Source: Amycolatopsis sp. 195334CR (GTDB lineage Bacteria > Actinomycetota > Actinomycetes > Mycobacteriales > Pseudonocardiaceae). From it: DNA of 64,000 nucleotides. Both the position numbers and the translations under genes were made by a program. The notes beneath the pieces were generated by a model, which worked only from the letters and a program-made list of their open reading frames with translations, was not told the DNA's origin and searched no databases. Position 1 is the first letter of the stretch; each line of letters opens with the position of its first letter. The stretch is from assembly GCF_017309385.1 (NCBI RefSeq), contig NZ_JAFJMJ010000002.1, positions 1,984,001-2,048,000 of the forward strand, written 5' to 3'. Positions 43,521-52,673 of this stretch are shown here, in pieces.

Positions 43521-46330
43521 CCGGGCTGCGGTTCGCCGTGCTCGGCCCGGTGCGGGCGTGGCACCGGGACCGGCCGCTGGACCTGGGGCCGGTGCGCCAG
43601 CAGGCGCTGCTCGCGGCGCTGCTGCTGCGCCCGGGCGTCACCTTCGGCAAACGCGAGCTGCTCGACCGCGTCTGGGGCGACGAACCACCGGGCACCGGGG
43701 TGAAGGTGGTGCCCGGCTACGTCTTCCGGCTGCGCCGGGGACTGGCCGCCGCCGGGGTGGACGCCGACGCGGTGATCACCAGCGACCGCGGTGGTTACCG
43801 CTTCGCCGCCGACGGGATCGCGCTGGATTCGGTGCGGCTGGAGGAGATCGCGGCCGAAGGCGCCGAAGCCGGGCGAGCCGGTGAACTGGCCACCGCGGTC
43901 GAGCTGTATTCGACGGCGCTGGGCCTGTTCGGTGGCGAGCCCCTGGACGGCCTGCCCGGCCCCTTCGCCGATGGGGAGCGCCGGCGGCTGACCGAACGCC
44001 GGATCGTCCTGTCCCAGGAGAAAGTGGACTGGCAGCTGAGGCTGGGCCTCTACACCGAGGCAATCGACGAGCTGTCCGTGCTGAGCGCCGCCCACCCGCG
44101 CAACGAGACGCTGGCCGGGCTGCTGATGCGCGCCTACTACGCCGGTGGCCGCCGCGCCGACGCGCTGGAGGTGTTCGCCAGGCTCCGGCACCGGCTGGTC
44201 GACGAACTCGGCATGGAGCCCGACGCCGAAGTGCAGCAGGTGCACCAGGCGATCCTGCGGGGTGACGACGCGCTGCTCGGGGTGGCGGCCCGGCGCGAAG
44301 AGCCCGTCGTGCGGCGGGCCAGGTTCGAACTGCCGCTCGGCGCCGGGGAACTGGCCGGGCGCGACCGGGAACTCGCCGTGCTGACCGCACCGGCGGCCGA
44401 CGGCGCGGTGACCGTGGCCGCGGTGGACGGGGTGGCCGGTTCCGGGAAGACCGCACTGGTCGTGCGTGCCGCGCGGGAGCTGCGCGAGCAGTGCCCCGAC
44501 GGCTGCCTGTTCATCGACCTGCACGGCCACAGCGACGATCGGACGGCCCCGCCCTCATCGCGGGTGCTCCGGCGGCTGCTGCGCGCGGTCGGCGTGGACG
44601 ACAACGAGACCATGGACGACCTCGACGAGCTGGCCGCGTCCTGGCGGGCGGCGACCGCTTCGCTGCGCCTGCTGCTGGTGCTCGACGACGCCTCCGGTGC
44701 CGAGCAGGTGCGTCCCCTGCTGCCCGCGGGTCCGGGCAGCCGCGTGCTGGTGACCAGCAGGCGGCGACTGTCCGGTTTGGACGCCGCGCACCGCGTTTCG
44801 CTGGGGCCGCTGGGTCTCGACCAGGCGCAGGACCTGCTCAACCGGATCGTCGGCGGGGCGCGGGCCGGACGTGAGCAGGAGGCCGTGCGCGAGGTGGCCC
44901 GGCTGTGCGGCCGCCTGCCGCTGGCCCTGCGGATCGCCGGGGCGCGCCTGCAGAACCGTCCGATGTGGACCTTCGAGTACCTGGTGTCGCGGCTGGCCGA
45001 CGACGGCAGCAGGCTCGGCGAGCTGACCGCCGAGGACCGCAGCGTGGAGGCGGCGTTCCGGCTGTCCTACGAGCAACTGGCGGACTTCGAGCAGCGCGCG
45101 TTCCGCATGCTCGGCCTGTCCCCGACGCCGGAGCTCGACCGGCTGGTGCTGGCCGCGCTGCTCGGCTCGCCGGCGGCCGAGGCGGAGCACGCGCTGGAGT
45201 CCCTTGTGGACACCAGCCTGCTCCAGCAGCCCGCGCCCGGCCGGTACCGGCTGCACGACCTGGTGGCGGTGTACGCCCGGCGGCTGGCCGCCGAGGAACC
45301 CGCGGAGGTGGTCGAGGCCGCGCGGACCGCCGTGGTGGACCTCTACATCGGCGCCGGGCGCCACGCCAGCGAATGCGGTCTGGCCGGCTTTCCCACCGGG
45401 CCGGAGCTGGACGGCGGGCCGTTCACCGGCTGGCGGGACGCGACGGCGTGGCTCGACCAGGCGGGCGACCTGCGTGACGTGGTCGCCTACGCGGTCGCCG
45501 TCGGTGGGGTGGACCGGGCCTGCTGGCTCGCCGAAAGCCTGGTCGACTACCTCATCCGGCTCAGCCGCTACGACGAGTGCCGGGCCGCCGTGCACCTGGT
45601 GCTGCCGCTGGCGAGCCGGGCCGCCGATCGCCGGATGCCCTCGGCGGTGCGGCTCTACCTCGGGTTCGCGCACGCCATGCCGGGTTACTACGAGCAGGCC
45701 CGCGACTGGTTCACCGAGGCGCTGCGGATCAGCGAGCACGCCGGTGCCGGCCGGGAGACGGCCAGGGCGCTCACCGGGATCGCCACGCTCGACGTGCTGG
45801 ACGGGCGGTACGAGGAACCGATGGGCCTGCTGACCCGGTCGCTGGCCATGGCCACCGAGCACGAGGACGACTGGCTGGCGGAGCGCGCCATCTCCACCCT
45901 CGGCTACCTGCACCACCTCGGTGGCAGGCACGAGGAGGCGCTCGGGTACTTCGCGCGCTCGCGGGTGCTGGGGGAGAAGATCGGCAATCCGGCGATGGTG
46001 GGCCGGACGCTGTACTATTCGGGCTCGGTCCACCTGGTGATGGGCCACTTCGCCGAGGCCGCGCGCTTCCTGCGGCTCGGCGCCGAAGCGGCGAAGGACG
46101 TTTCCGACGGCAGGCTCTACGCGAGCTGCCTGACCCGGCTCGCCACCGCGGAACTGCAGATGGGCAACCTGGAGACCGCACTGGAACTGCAGCAGCGGGC
46201 GTTCGGCGAACTCACCGAGCAGATCGCCTACACCGCGCTGACGAACGAAGTCCACGAAGGACTCGCCACCACCCGGCGCGCCATCGAGCGGCGGGACCGG
46301 AGACTCCAAGCCGCGGGTGGACCGGCCTGA
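43517..46330 (+). CDS. SARP/AfsR-like regulator with BTAD, NB-ARC and TPR domains
   Basis: A 937-aa large SARP. The N-terminal OmpR-type winged helix (about 1-95) opens LRFAVLGPVRAWHRDRPLDLG and contains GYVFRLRRGL. The bacterial transcriptional activator domain (about 98-245) has ELYSTALGLFGGEPLDGL and LVDELGMEPDAEVQQVHQAIL. The NB-ARC-type ATPase has a P-loop GVAGSGKT near 305-312 and LLVLDDASG. TPR-like repeats (about 700-930) include YYEQARDWFTEALRISEHAG. Such activators often switch on secondary metabolism, with ATP and TPRs as sensor modules. Its target is not evident; no biosynthetic cluster is adjacent except the distant siderophore locus. Confidence 0.93.
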   Translation: MTGLRFAVLGPVRAWHRDRPLDLGPVRQQALLAALLLRPGVTFGKRELLDRVWGDEPPGTGVKVVPGYVFRLRRGLAAAGVDADAVITSDRGGYRFAADGIALDSVRLEEIAAEGAEAGRAGELATAVELYSTALGLFGGEPLDGLPGPFADGERRRLTERRIVLSQEKVDWQLRLGLYTEAIDELSVLSAAHPRNETLAGLLMRAYYAGGRRADALEVFARLRHRLVDELGMEPDAEVQQVHQAILRGDDALLGVAARREEPVVRRARFELPLGAGELAGRDRELAVLTAPAADGAVTVAAVDGVAGSGKTALVVRAARELREQCPDGCLFIDLHGHSDDRTAPPSSRVLRRLLRAVGVDDNETMDDLDELAASWRAATASLRLLLVLDDASGAEQVRPLLPAGPGSRVLVTSRRRLSGLDAAHRVSLGPLGLDQAQDLLNRIVGGARAGREQEAVREVARLCGRLPLALRIAGARLQNRPMWTFEYLVSRLADDGSRLGELTAEDRSVEAAFRLSYEQLADFEQRAFRMLGLSPTPELDRLVLAALLGSPAAEAEHALESLVDTSLLQQPAPGRYRLHDLVAVYARRLAAEEPAEVVEAARTAVVDLYIGAGRHASECGLAGFPTGPELDGGPFTGWRDATAWLDQAGDLRDVVAYAVAVGGVDRACWLAESLVDYLIRLSRYDECRAAVHLVLPLASRAADRRMPSAVRLYLGFAHAMPGYYEQARDWFTEALRISEHAGAGRETARALTGIATLDVLDGRYEEPMGLLTRSLAMATEHEDDWLAERAISTLGYLHHLGGRHEEALGYFARSRVLGEKIGNPAMVGRTLYYSGSVHLVMGHFAEAARFLRLGAEAAKDVSDGRLYASCLTRLATAELQMGNLETALELQQRAFGELTEQIAYTALTNEVHEGLATTRRAIERRDRRLQAAGGPA

Positions 46331-46348
46331 GCCGCCTACGATGGCGGT

Positions 46349-47119
46349 GTGACCACCGAAGTGCTGCCCGGCAGACGGGCGCAGCTGCGGGATTTCCTGC
46401 GCACGCGCCGCGCACGGCTGAACCCGGCCGATGTCGGACTGCCCGCGGCGGGGCAGCGGCGCACCCCGGGGCTGCGGCGTGAAGAAGTCGCGGTGCTCGC
46501 CGGGGTGGGGGTGTCCTGGTACACCTGGCTCGAACAGGGCCGTGAGATCAACGTCTCGGCCGAGGTGCTGGACGCGATCGGTCGCGCGCTGCGGTTGTCC
46601 GGACCGGAACGCGCGCACCTCTACCTGCTGGCCGGGCTCAACCCGCCGGTCGCCGAGGCGGCCACCGGCGATCCGGGGCGGTTGCGCCGGGTGCTCGACG
46701 GCTGGCCCTCACCCGCGGTGCTGCGTGACCGCTACTGGAACGTGCTGGCGGTCAACGAAGCCGCGCGCGACCGCTTCGGGTATGACGGGCCGGGGCACAA
46801 CTGCCTGGTTTCGTTCTTCACCGACGACCGGTACCGCGCCGCGGCGGAGGAGTGGGCGGCGGCCGCGCCCGCGGTGGTCGCGGCGTTCCGGGCCGACGCG
46901 GCGCATTTCCCCGGTGACCCCGAATTCGGCCGGGTGGTCGGTGAGCTGAGCGCGGTCAGCCCGGAGTTCGCGGAGCTGTGGGCACGCCACGACGTCGGCA
47001 CGCCGGTGCAGGACGTGCTCGCGGTGCGGGACGACGACTTGGTGTGGCGGTTCGAGAAAACGACGCTGGTGCCCGCCGACCGGCCGGACGCGTACCTGGT
47101 GCTGTACTCGCCCGCCTGA
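46349..47119 (+). CDS. XRE-family regulator with MmyB-like ligand domain
   Basis: A 256-aa regulator. The N-terminal XRE HTH has LRDFLRTRRARLNPADVGLP and TPGLRREEVAVLAGVGVSWYTWLEQGREINVSAEVL, the pattern of the actinomycete helix-turn-helix proteins that carry a C-terminal MmyB-like (PAS-fold) fatty-acid-binding domain. That domain follows with DRYWNVLAVNEAARDRF. In actinomycetes these regulators usually control a neighbouring SDR gene, and here an SDR follows after 69 bp in the same direction. GTG 46349 is used. Confidence 0.92.
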   Translation: MTTEVLPGRRAQLRDFLRTRRARLNPADVGLPAAGQRRTPGLRREEVAVLAGVGVSWYTWLEQGREINVSAEVLDAIGRALRLSGPERAHLYLLAGLNPPVAEAATGDPGRLRRVLDGWPSPAVLRDRYWNVLAVNEAARDRFGYDGPGHNCLVSFFTDDRYRAAAEEWAAAAPAVVAAFRADAAHFPGDPEFGRVVGELSAVSPEFAELWARHDVGTPVQDVLAVRDDDLVWRFEKTTLVPADRPDAYLVLYSPA

Positions 47120-47126
47120 GGGTGGT

Positions 47127-47160
47127 GGTGGCAGACCCAGGTCGACCGAGCACTGCCACC
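47127..47160. promoter_or_regulatory. Inverted repeat between the XRE regulator and the SDR
   Basis: GGTGGCAG (47127-47134) and CTGCCACC (47153-47160) are perfect 8-bp arms with an 18-nt spacer. It lies 29 nt upstream of the SDR ATG. It may be the XRE regulator's operator, or a hairpin. Confidence 0.4.
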
Positions 47161-47188
47161 GGAGGCGCGCGGGACGCACGCTGGGGCC

Positions 47189-47935
47189 ATGAGATTCGAC
47201 GGCAAGATCGCACTGGTGACCGGCGGCAGCGCGGGCATCGGGCTGGCCACCGCGCGGCGGTTGCGCGGCGAGGGCGCGACGGTGGTGATCACCGGCCGCG
47301 ACCAGGCCCGCCTGGACACCGCGGCCGATGCGCTCGGGGACGTGCTCGCGGTCCGCGGTGACGCCGCCCGCCCCGACGAGCTCGACGCGCTGATGAGCAC
47401 GATCCGCGACCGGTTCGGCGGGCTGGACGTGGTGTTCGCGAACGCGGGCGCCGCCGCGTTCCGGCCGAACGCCGAGATCACCGAGGCCGAGTTCGACCGG
47501 GTCGCGGACAGCAACTTCAAGGCCGCCTTCTTCACCGTGCAGAAGGCGGTGCCGCTGGTGCGGGGGCCGGCGTCGATCGTGCTCAACGCGTCGTGGGCGG
47601 TGCACCGCGGGGTACCCGGCTCGGCGGTCTACGCCGCGGCGAAGGCGGCCGCGCACAACCTCGCGCGGACCTACGCGGCGGAACTGGCAGGCACCGGGAT
47701 CCGGGTGAACTCGGTGAGCCCCGGGTACATCGCGACCGGTTCGTTCCGGGAGAACGTCTCCGCCGAAGCACGGGCGGTGGCCGCCGCCGCGGTGGCCACC
47801 GGCAGGCTCGGCACACCCGAGGACGTCGCCGCCGTGGTCGCGTTCCTCGCGTCGGAGGACGCCGCCTACGTCAATGGCCAGGACCTGCCCGTCGACGGCG
47901 GGCTGATCGCCGTGAGCCCCGCGCCCATGCTCTGA
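47189..47935 (+). CDS. Short-chain dehydrogenase/reductase
   Basis: A 248-aa classical SDR. Seen: LVTGGSAGIGLATARRL, the NAG strand VVFANAGAAAF, the catalytic Ser in LNASWAVHRG and Tyr/Lys in YAAAKAA, then the RVNSVSPGYI and YVNGQDLPVDGG ends. NADP(H) or NAD(H) use cannot be fixed by eye, though Arg in ITGRDQAR suggests NADP(H). Probably controlled by the XRE regulator just upstream. Confidence 0.93.
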   Translation: MRFDGKIALVTGGSAGIGLATARRLRGEGATVVITGRDQARLDTAADALGDVLAVRGDAARPDELDALMSTIRDRFGGLDVVFANAGAAAFRPNAEITEAEFDRVADSNFKAAFFTVQKAVPLVRGPASIVLNASWAVHRGVPGSAVYAAAKAAAHNLARTYAAELAGTGIRVNSVSPGYIATGSFRENVSAEARAVAAAAVATGRLGTPEDVAAVVAFLASEDAAYVNGQDLPVDGGLIAVSPAPML

Positions 47936-48020
47936 CCTGCGAGGATCGGCGTTACATCAAAATTTCATCACGGCGCCCTAGCGTCGCACCATCAGCACAA
48001 GTGCAGATGGAAGACGGGAA

Positions 48021-49163
48021 ATGACCGACAACTCGGGTGACGGAACGCTGATCGACCAGGCCTCCGACGGGGTGCAGGACCTGGCCGCGGCCGCCACCGC
48101 CGGACTCGAGCAGGCCGGACCGGCCGGGGCGCTGGCCCAGCCGGTGGTGGATCTGCTGCGCAACGTGTGGGAGGGCTACTTCGGCTCGCCGATCCCGCCC
48201 GACGGCACGAACTGGAACGCCTACACCCACGAAGAGCTGTACCGGATGCTCTGGGACAACGCCGACGTCGGCGAGGTCAGCTCGATGGCGGCCGAGTGGG
48301 GGCGGCACGGCAGCGAGATGTCCGACCAGGGCGAGGAACTGCACACGCGGCGCGGGGCGCTGCAGTCGAACTGGAGCGGGGGCGCGGCCGAGCTGGCCAC
48401 CACCCGGCTTGGCGAGATGGGGGACAAGAGCTCCGACATCGGCTCGCGGGCGAACACCGTGCAGGGTGCCACGCAGGACGCGGGCGACGCGCTCGCCGTC
48501 GCGCGCAACACCATGCCGCCGCCCGCGGACGACCCGCTCGGCGCCGGGGTGGCCGGAGCGGCCGCCGGGGCCGGGGCGGGCGCGGCCATCGGGGCGATCG
48601 TCGGATCGGGCGCCGGTGGGGTGGGCGCCGGTCCGGGTGCGCTGATGGGCGCGGCGATCGGCGCGGTGGCCGCGGGCGGGGCGAGCTACTTCGTGGCCAG
48701 CGCGGCGGCGGCCGAGCAGAAGGCGCAGGCGGTGCACGTGATGCAGCGCTACGAATCGAGCCTCAACGGCAGCAGCCAGCAGCTCAGCCCTGGTGCGGCG
48801 GCGCCGTCGGGCGGGGTGAACAGCGGGACCACCGCATCCGGTTTCGCCGGGACGGCGGCCGGGATGCCCGGCACCGCGACCGGCAGCGGCGGGCTGGCGT
48901 GGAGCCAGCTGGTCGGCTCCGGACCGCTGGACGCCGGTAACTCCAGTGGCGGCGGCGCGCTCGCCCGCGGCATGGCGGGCCGCGGCTCGATGGGCGGGCT
49001 GATGGGCGGCCGCGGCGCGAACGCCGGCGGCATGCTGCCCGGCGCCGGGGGCGCGCGGGGCGAGGGCGCCGAGGACGAGGTGCACGTCAACCGCCTGCCG
49101 ACGATCGACCAGCGCCTCTTCCACGTCGAGGACAAGACCAGCAGCCCGGTCATCGGGCTCTAG
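48021..49163 (+). CDS. PPE-like type VII secretion substrate
   Basis: A 380-aa protein. The helical N-terminal half includes WNAYTHEELYRMLWDNADVG, then a hairpin EWGRHGSEMSDQGEELHTRRGALQSNWSGGAAELATTRLGEM, where NWSGGAAE is the WXG-type turn. This matches the PPE-like large partners of actinomycete ESX systems. The middle is Gly/Ala-rich with a hydrophobic glycine-zipper stretch (about 175-225). The tail is Gly/Ser/Met-rich and ends NRLPTIDQRLFHVEDKTSSPVIGL, a recurrent C-terminus of such proteins. An A/T-rich tract at 47951-47970 upstream probably holds the promoter of this six-gene run. Confidence 0.85.
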   Translation: MTDNSGDGTLIDQASDGVQDLAAAATAGLEQAGPAGALAQPVVDLLRNVWEGYFGSPIPPDGTNWNAYTHEELYRMLWDNADVGEVSSMAAEWGRHGSEMSDQGEELHTRRGALQSNWSGGAAELATTRLGEMGDKSSDIGSRANTVQGATQDAGDALAVARNTMPPPADDPLGAGVAGAAAGAGAGAAIGAIVGSGAGGVGAGPGALMGAAIGAVAAGGASYFVASAAAAEQKAQAVHVMQRYESSLNGSSQQLSPGAAAPSGGVNSGTTASGFAGTAAGMPGTATGSGGLAWSQLVGSGPLDAGNSSGGGALARGMAGRGSMGGLMGGRGANAGGMLPGAGGARGEGAEDEVHVNRLPTIDQRLFHVEDKTSSPVIGL

Positions 49164-49178
49164 CCAAGGGGAGAAAAC

Positions 49179-49532
49179 GTGACTTCGGGGGCGACCCAGG
49201 GCGGCTTCCAGGTCGAGCCGCGGGAACTGTCCGCGCAGGTGGCTGCGCTGGCCAAGCTCGGCGACCGCACCACCGGCCTGGTGTCATCGGCGAACCGGCT
49301 GGCCGAGCAGCTGCCGCGGCTGGGCACCGCACCGCCCGCGCTGCACCTGGCGAGGCGGCTGCGCGAGGCGGCGGGACAGAGCGGCCTCTCCGGTGAAGTC
49401 ACCGCGGCCGACGGGAAGCTGAACGACTACCACCGCGCGCTGCACGCGACGGTCAACCGGTACACCGACGCCGAAGCCGACCACACCAGGGCGCTGCGAT
49501 CGGCCGAGCACACCGAGGGCGCGGGCGCATGA
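49179..49532 (+). CDS. EspC/WXG100-like type VII secretion protein
   Basis: A 117-aa helical protein, GTG 49179 after AAGGGGAG. The helix opening FQVEPRELSAQVAALAKLGDRTTGLVSSA and the late helix NDYHRALHATVNRYTDAEADHTRAL fit the EspC-type partner. It is probably the small partner of the preceding PPE-like protein. It overlaps espG by ATGA. Confidence 0.78.
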   Translation: MTSGATQGGFQVEPRELSAQVAALAKLGDRTTGLVSSANRLAEQLPRLGTAPPALHLARRLREAAGQSGLSGEVTAADGKLNDYHRALHATVNRYTDAEADHTRALRSAEHTEGAGA

Positions 49533-50305
49533 CGGCGGTGGCCGAACCGGACACCGTCCACTTCGGACTCGTCGAGCTGGACCTGCTCGCCGCGCACGCC
49601 GGGGTGCCGGTGCCGTTCCCGCTCCGGGTGCCGTCTTTCGGGCGGCTCGCCGGGGAACGCGACGTGCTGCTCGCCACCGCGGGGGAGGCGCTGGCGCTGC
49701 GCGGGCTGGCCGACGACCGCGGCCCGGTCGGGGTGGCGGCGGAGGTGGTCACCGCGTTGCGCGAGCAGCGCGGCACCCTCGACCTGGTGCTGGCCGGGGA
49801 AACCGGCACCACCGCGGTCGCCGCGCTGGTCTACCGGTCCTCCGTGCTGGTGTTCCGCCAGGAACCCGGGGACACGCGGCGGCTCGGGGTGCGGCGGTTC
49901 GCCGACGCCGCGCTGGTCGCCGAACTGCTGAAGCTGGTGCCCGACCTGGCCGCGCCGGTGACCATGCCGATCACGCTGCCCGCGTCGGCGGTGACCGCGG
50001 TGACCGGGCTGCCGGCGGAAATCGGCGAGCAGGAGATGCGGGAGCTGTTCCGCGACCACGGTGCCGACCCGGCCGCGCTGGACAACCTGGTCGGCCTGCT
50101 GGTGCCGCTGACCGGGCGGGGGCAGCTCGGCGCCACCCGCGCCGGGCGGCGCACCGGGCCGGAACTGTCCTGGTTGGACGGTCCGAAGGGCAGGGTCAGG
50201 GTGGACCCGGCCGCGGACGGCTGGCTGAGCGTGAACCCGCTGCGGCGGGCCGCGGTGCGGTCGGCGCTCGAAGAACTGGCGACGATCGTGCGGAGTCCGC
50301 GATGA
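49529..50305 (+). CDS. espG: EspG-family ESX secretion chaperone
   Basis: A 258-aa protein of the EspG (ESX secretion-associated) family, a cytosolic chaperone that binds PE-PPE or PPE-like dimers and brings them to the secretion ATPase. Seen: FGLVELDLLAAHAGVPVPFPLRVP at the N-terminus, RGTLDLVLAGETGTTAVAALVYR and a C-terminal strand LSWLDGPKGRVRV with DPAADGWLSVNP, the usual end of the fold. It lies directly after its likely client pair. Confidence 0.88.
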   Translation: MTAVAEPDTVHFGLVELDLLAAHAGVPVPFPLRVPSFGRLAGERDVLLATAGEALALRGLADDRGPVGVAAEVVTALREQRGTLDLVLAGETGTTAVAALVYRSSVLVFRQEPGDTRRLGVRRFADAALVAELLKLVPDLAAPVTMPITLPASAVTAVTGLPAEIGEQEMRELFRDHGADPAALDNLVGLLVPLTGRGQLGATRAGRRTGPELSWLDGPKGRVRVDPAADGWLSVNPLRRAAVRSALEELATIVRSPR

Positions 50306-50733
50306 GCGAAGGGAACACCATGGATCCGGCCCGGTGGCTGGCCGACTACCAGTCCGACCTGGAGCGGCTCGACGCCACGGCGCGAGCGGTGGAATCGAAC
50401 CTGCGGCAGGTCGGCGGCGCCGCGAGCTCACCACGCGGTGAGGTGTCGGTCTCGGTCGGGGTCAGCGGCGCGCTGGAGGGCCTGCGGCTGACCGCGGCCG
50501 CCCGCTCGCTCGACGCCGACCAGCTCGCGCAGCTCATCCTGGCCACCGCGCGGGAGGCGCAGCGGGTGGCGGGCGCGCAGGTCGTGGAGATCATGACCGA
50601 GTACACCGGCGAGGGCCCGGCGCTGGACCTCATCCGGCGGAACCTGGCCGCCGCCGAGGAACCCGCCGGTACGCCCGCGCCGGTCGATGACGACGACTAC
50701 TTCTTCTCGACCCCACCGGAGATCTCCCGATGA
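50302..50733 (+). CDS. YbaB/EbfC-family protein of the second type VII module
   Basis: A 143-aa protein. The helix WLADYQSDLERLDATARAVESNL, a small sheet EVSVSVGVSGALEGLRLTAAA and the long helix DQLAQLILATAREAQRVAGAQVVEIM give the YbaB/EbfC fold. The tail DDDDYFFSTPPEISR is acidic. It starts at ATG 50302 overlapping espG (an alternative start is ATG 50320) and overlaps the next gene. It is the counterpart of the YbaB-like gene in the first cassette at 36440. Confidence 0.8.
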   Translation: MSEGNTMDPARWLADYQSDLERLDATARAVESNLRQVGGAASSPRGEVSVSVGVSGALEGLRLTAAARSLDADQLAQLILATAREAQRVAGAQVVEIMTEYTGEGPALDLIRRNLAAAEEPAGTPAPVDDDDYFFSTPPEISR

Positions 50734-51032
50734 ACCCCGTGCTGGTCGACCCCGACCGCATCCGCGCGCACGCGAGCACAGCGGACGGGGTGGCCGCCGA
50801 GGTGTCGACCGTCGCCGCGGCCCTGCCCGGCGGTCTGGACAGCGCCGCGTTCGGCACCTTCACCCAGTTCCTCACCGAGGGACTGCGGGAGGTGCTCGAC
50901 CGGACCGCCGGCGCGATCTCGCACGCCTCGGCCGCGGTGGACAGCATGAGCACCCGGCTCGGCCAGGCGGCGGACGGCTACCAGAGCACCGACGGCGACG
51001 GCGTGACCCGGGTGCGCGCGGCGGAGAACTGA
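50730..51032 (+). CDS. EspC-like type VII secretion protein
   Basis: A 100-aa helical protein opening VLVDPDRIRAHASTADGVAAEVSTVAAAL, with a second helix ISHASAAVDSMSTRLGQAADGYQSTD. This is the pattern of the EspC-type small secreted partner and the equivalent of the gene at 36940. It follows the YbaB-like gene with ATGA overlap and precedes the WXG-like ORF by 19 nt. Confidence 0.8.
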   Translation: MNPVLVDPDRIRAHASTADGVAAEVSTVAAALPGGLDSAAFGTFTQFLTEGLREVLDRTAGAISHASAAVDSMSTRLGQAADGYQSTDGDGVTRVRAAEN

Positions 51033-51051
51033 CCGGTGACCGCGGTCGCCG

Positions 51052-51453
51052 GTGTCGGACGGGCTTCGGCTGGGTGCTGGAGTTCGTCTCGTTCCCGGAG
51101 GAGCCGTTGACCACGTTTCCTCGGCGGCCGCGGCATATCGCGAGGCGAGTGTCGCGGAAACCGAGGACTGGAGCGGTTCCGGTGGTGCCGACTACCGATC
51201 GTCGGCAGCGCAGCTGGCCGACGGCATCGAGGCCGCCGCGCAGGCGAGCACGGCGGCCTCGGGTGGCGCGAGCGCGGCCGCCGCGATCCCGCAGGTGGTG
51301 CGGGTCGCCGTCGAGTACGGCGGGAGGATCGCCGAGAAGATGGGCGTGCTGCTGTCCAGCGCGGCGAACCTGCTGAAGCTGGTGCACGGCGCGGTCGCCG
51401 CGCTGGACGTCCTGGACGAGGCGCTGTCGAGCCTGGAAGGCCCGCGCGTCTAG
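51052..51453 (+). CDS. WXG100-like type VII protein, short form
   Basis: A 133-aa protein. [40 protein letters not shown] is a helix-WSGSGGAxY-helix unit, the WXG100 turn. A C-terminal hydrophobic helical part ([30 protein letters not shown]) follows. GTG 51052 is the only sensible start. It is the counterpart of the 37257 gene in the first cassette, but no toxin gene follows: a convergent epoxide hydrolase gene overlaps its last 4 bp. Confidence 0.75.
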   Translation: MSDGLRLGAGVRLVPGGAVDHVSSAAAAYREASVAETEDWSGSGGADYRSSAAQLADGIEAAAQASTAASGGASAAAAIPQVVRVAVEYGGRIAEKMGVLLSSAANLLKLVHGAVAALDVLDEALSSLEGPRV

Positions 51454-52610
51454 CGGACCTTCCGGAAGAACACGCGCACGTCGTCGACCAGTGCGGCCGG
51501 GGCCTCCATGGCGAGGAAGTGCCCGCCGTGCCCGAGATCGGTCCAGTGCACGATGTGGTGGTCGCGCTCGGCCCAGCGCCGGATGGTGACGTCGTGCGCG
51601 GACACCAGGACACCCGTGGGCACCCGCGGCGCCGGTTCGGCGGTCCACTCACCCGAGCCGCCGCTCCAGTCCTGTGCCGCCAGCTCCTCGTAGTAGATCT
51701 GCGCGGCCGAGCCCGCGGTACCGGTGAACCAGTACAGCGAGATGGTGGCGAGCATGCGGTCGCGGTCCACGCACTCCTCCGGCAGCGCCTCCTCGGGCAT
51801 GGTCAGTTCCTTGAACTTCTCCACGATCCACGCGAGCTGACCGGCGGGCGAGTCGTGCAGGCCGTAGGCCACCGTCTGCGGGCGCTTGGAGTTGCACTGC
51901 AGGTAGCCGTCGTTGAACTCCTGCATCGCCTGCCAGCGGCGCTGATCGGCCTCGGGCAGGTCGTCCAGTTCGCCCTCGGCGCCGATCGGGAAGGCGATCA
52001 TCGCGTTGAGGTGGACCCCGATGACGTGCTCCGGATCCTGCTTGCCGATCTCCGGGCCCACCCACGAACCGGTGTCGTAGCCCTGCACGCCGTAGCGCTC
52101 ATACCCGAGCGCGGCCATCAACGGCGGGAACAGGCTCGCCATCTTCGCCGCGTTCATGCCCGGCCCGGCCAGCGGGGTGGAGAAGCCGAACCCCGGCAGC
52201 GACGGGATCACCAGGTGGAAGGCGTCGGCCGGATCGCCGCCGTGGGCCCGCGGGTCCGACAGCGGGCCGATGACGTCGAGGAAGTCGGTCACCCCGCCGG
52301 GCCAGCCGTGCAGCAGGACCAGGGGAGTGGCGTCCGGTTCCGGCGAGCGCACGTGCAGGAAGTGCAGGCGCTGGCCGTCGATGGTGGTGACGAACTGGGG
52401 GTGCGCGTTGAGCGCGGCTTCCTGCGCCCGCCAGTCGAAACCGGTGCGCCAGTACTCGGCGAGGTCGGTCAGGTAGGCGACGGGCACGCCGCGGCTCCAG
52501 CCGACGCCGGGCAGTTCGGCGGGCCAGCGGGTGGCGGCCAGCCGTGCGGCGAGGTCGTCCAGCCGGTCCTGCGGGATGTCGATCGAGAAGGGGTGGATCT
52601 CCGGTGTCAT
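51450..52610 (-). CDS. Epoxide hydrolase (EHN-type alpha/beta hydrolase)
   Basis: A 386-aa protein with the N-terminal epoxide-hydrolase lid segment ([26 protein letters not shown]) followed by [21 protein letters not shown], the nucleophile region [16 protein letters not shown] (Asp), cap residues [27 protein letters not shown], and the catalytic His in [12 protein letters not shown]. This is the microsomal-type epoxide hydrolase layout common in actinomycetes. ATG 52610 is preferred to the GTG 9 nt upstream. It is divergent from a WYL regulator with a 23-bp palindrome between. Confidence 0.92.
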   Translation of the reverse strand: MTPEIHPFSIDIPQDRLDDLAARLAATRWPAELPGVGWSRGVPVAYLTDLAEYWRTGFDWRAQEAALNAHPQFVTTIDGQRLHFLHVRSPEPDATPLVLLHGWPGGVTDFLDVIGPLSDPRAHGGDPADAFHLVIPSLPGFGFSTPLAGPGMNAAKMASLFPPLMAALGYERYGVQGYDTGSWVGPEIGKQDPEHVIGVHLNAMIAFPIGAEGELDDLPEADQRRWQAMQEFNDGYLQCNSKRPQTVAYGLHDSPAGQLAWIVEKFKELTMPEEALPEECVDRDRMLATISLYWFTGTAGSAAQIYYEELAAQDWSGGSGEWTAEPAPRVPTGVLVSAHDVTIRRWAERDHHIVHWTDLGHGGHFLAMEAPAALVDDVRVFFRKVR

Positions 52611-52630
52611 GGGAACCACGCTAGGACCCG

Positions 52631-52653
52631 GTTAGGACAGCTCCGGTCCTAAC
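52631..52653. promoter_or_regulatory. Long perfect inverted repeat, candidate WYL-regulator operator
   Basis: GTTAGGAC-AGCTCCG-GTCCTAAC has perfect 8-bp arms with 7-nt spacing, in the 63-bp gap between the divergent epoxide hydrolase and WYL-regulator starts. A partial third copy, CTAGGACC, lies at 52621-52628. It is a strong candidate site for mutual control. Confidence 0.6.
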
Positions 52654-52673
52654 GATCGGGCAGAATGGAACTC

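Noticed and set aside
44555..46618. Long open frame antisense to the SARP regulator
   Set aside because: Codon composition is that of an antisense shadow; the SARP, NB-ARC and TPR motifs on the plus strand are clear.
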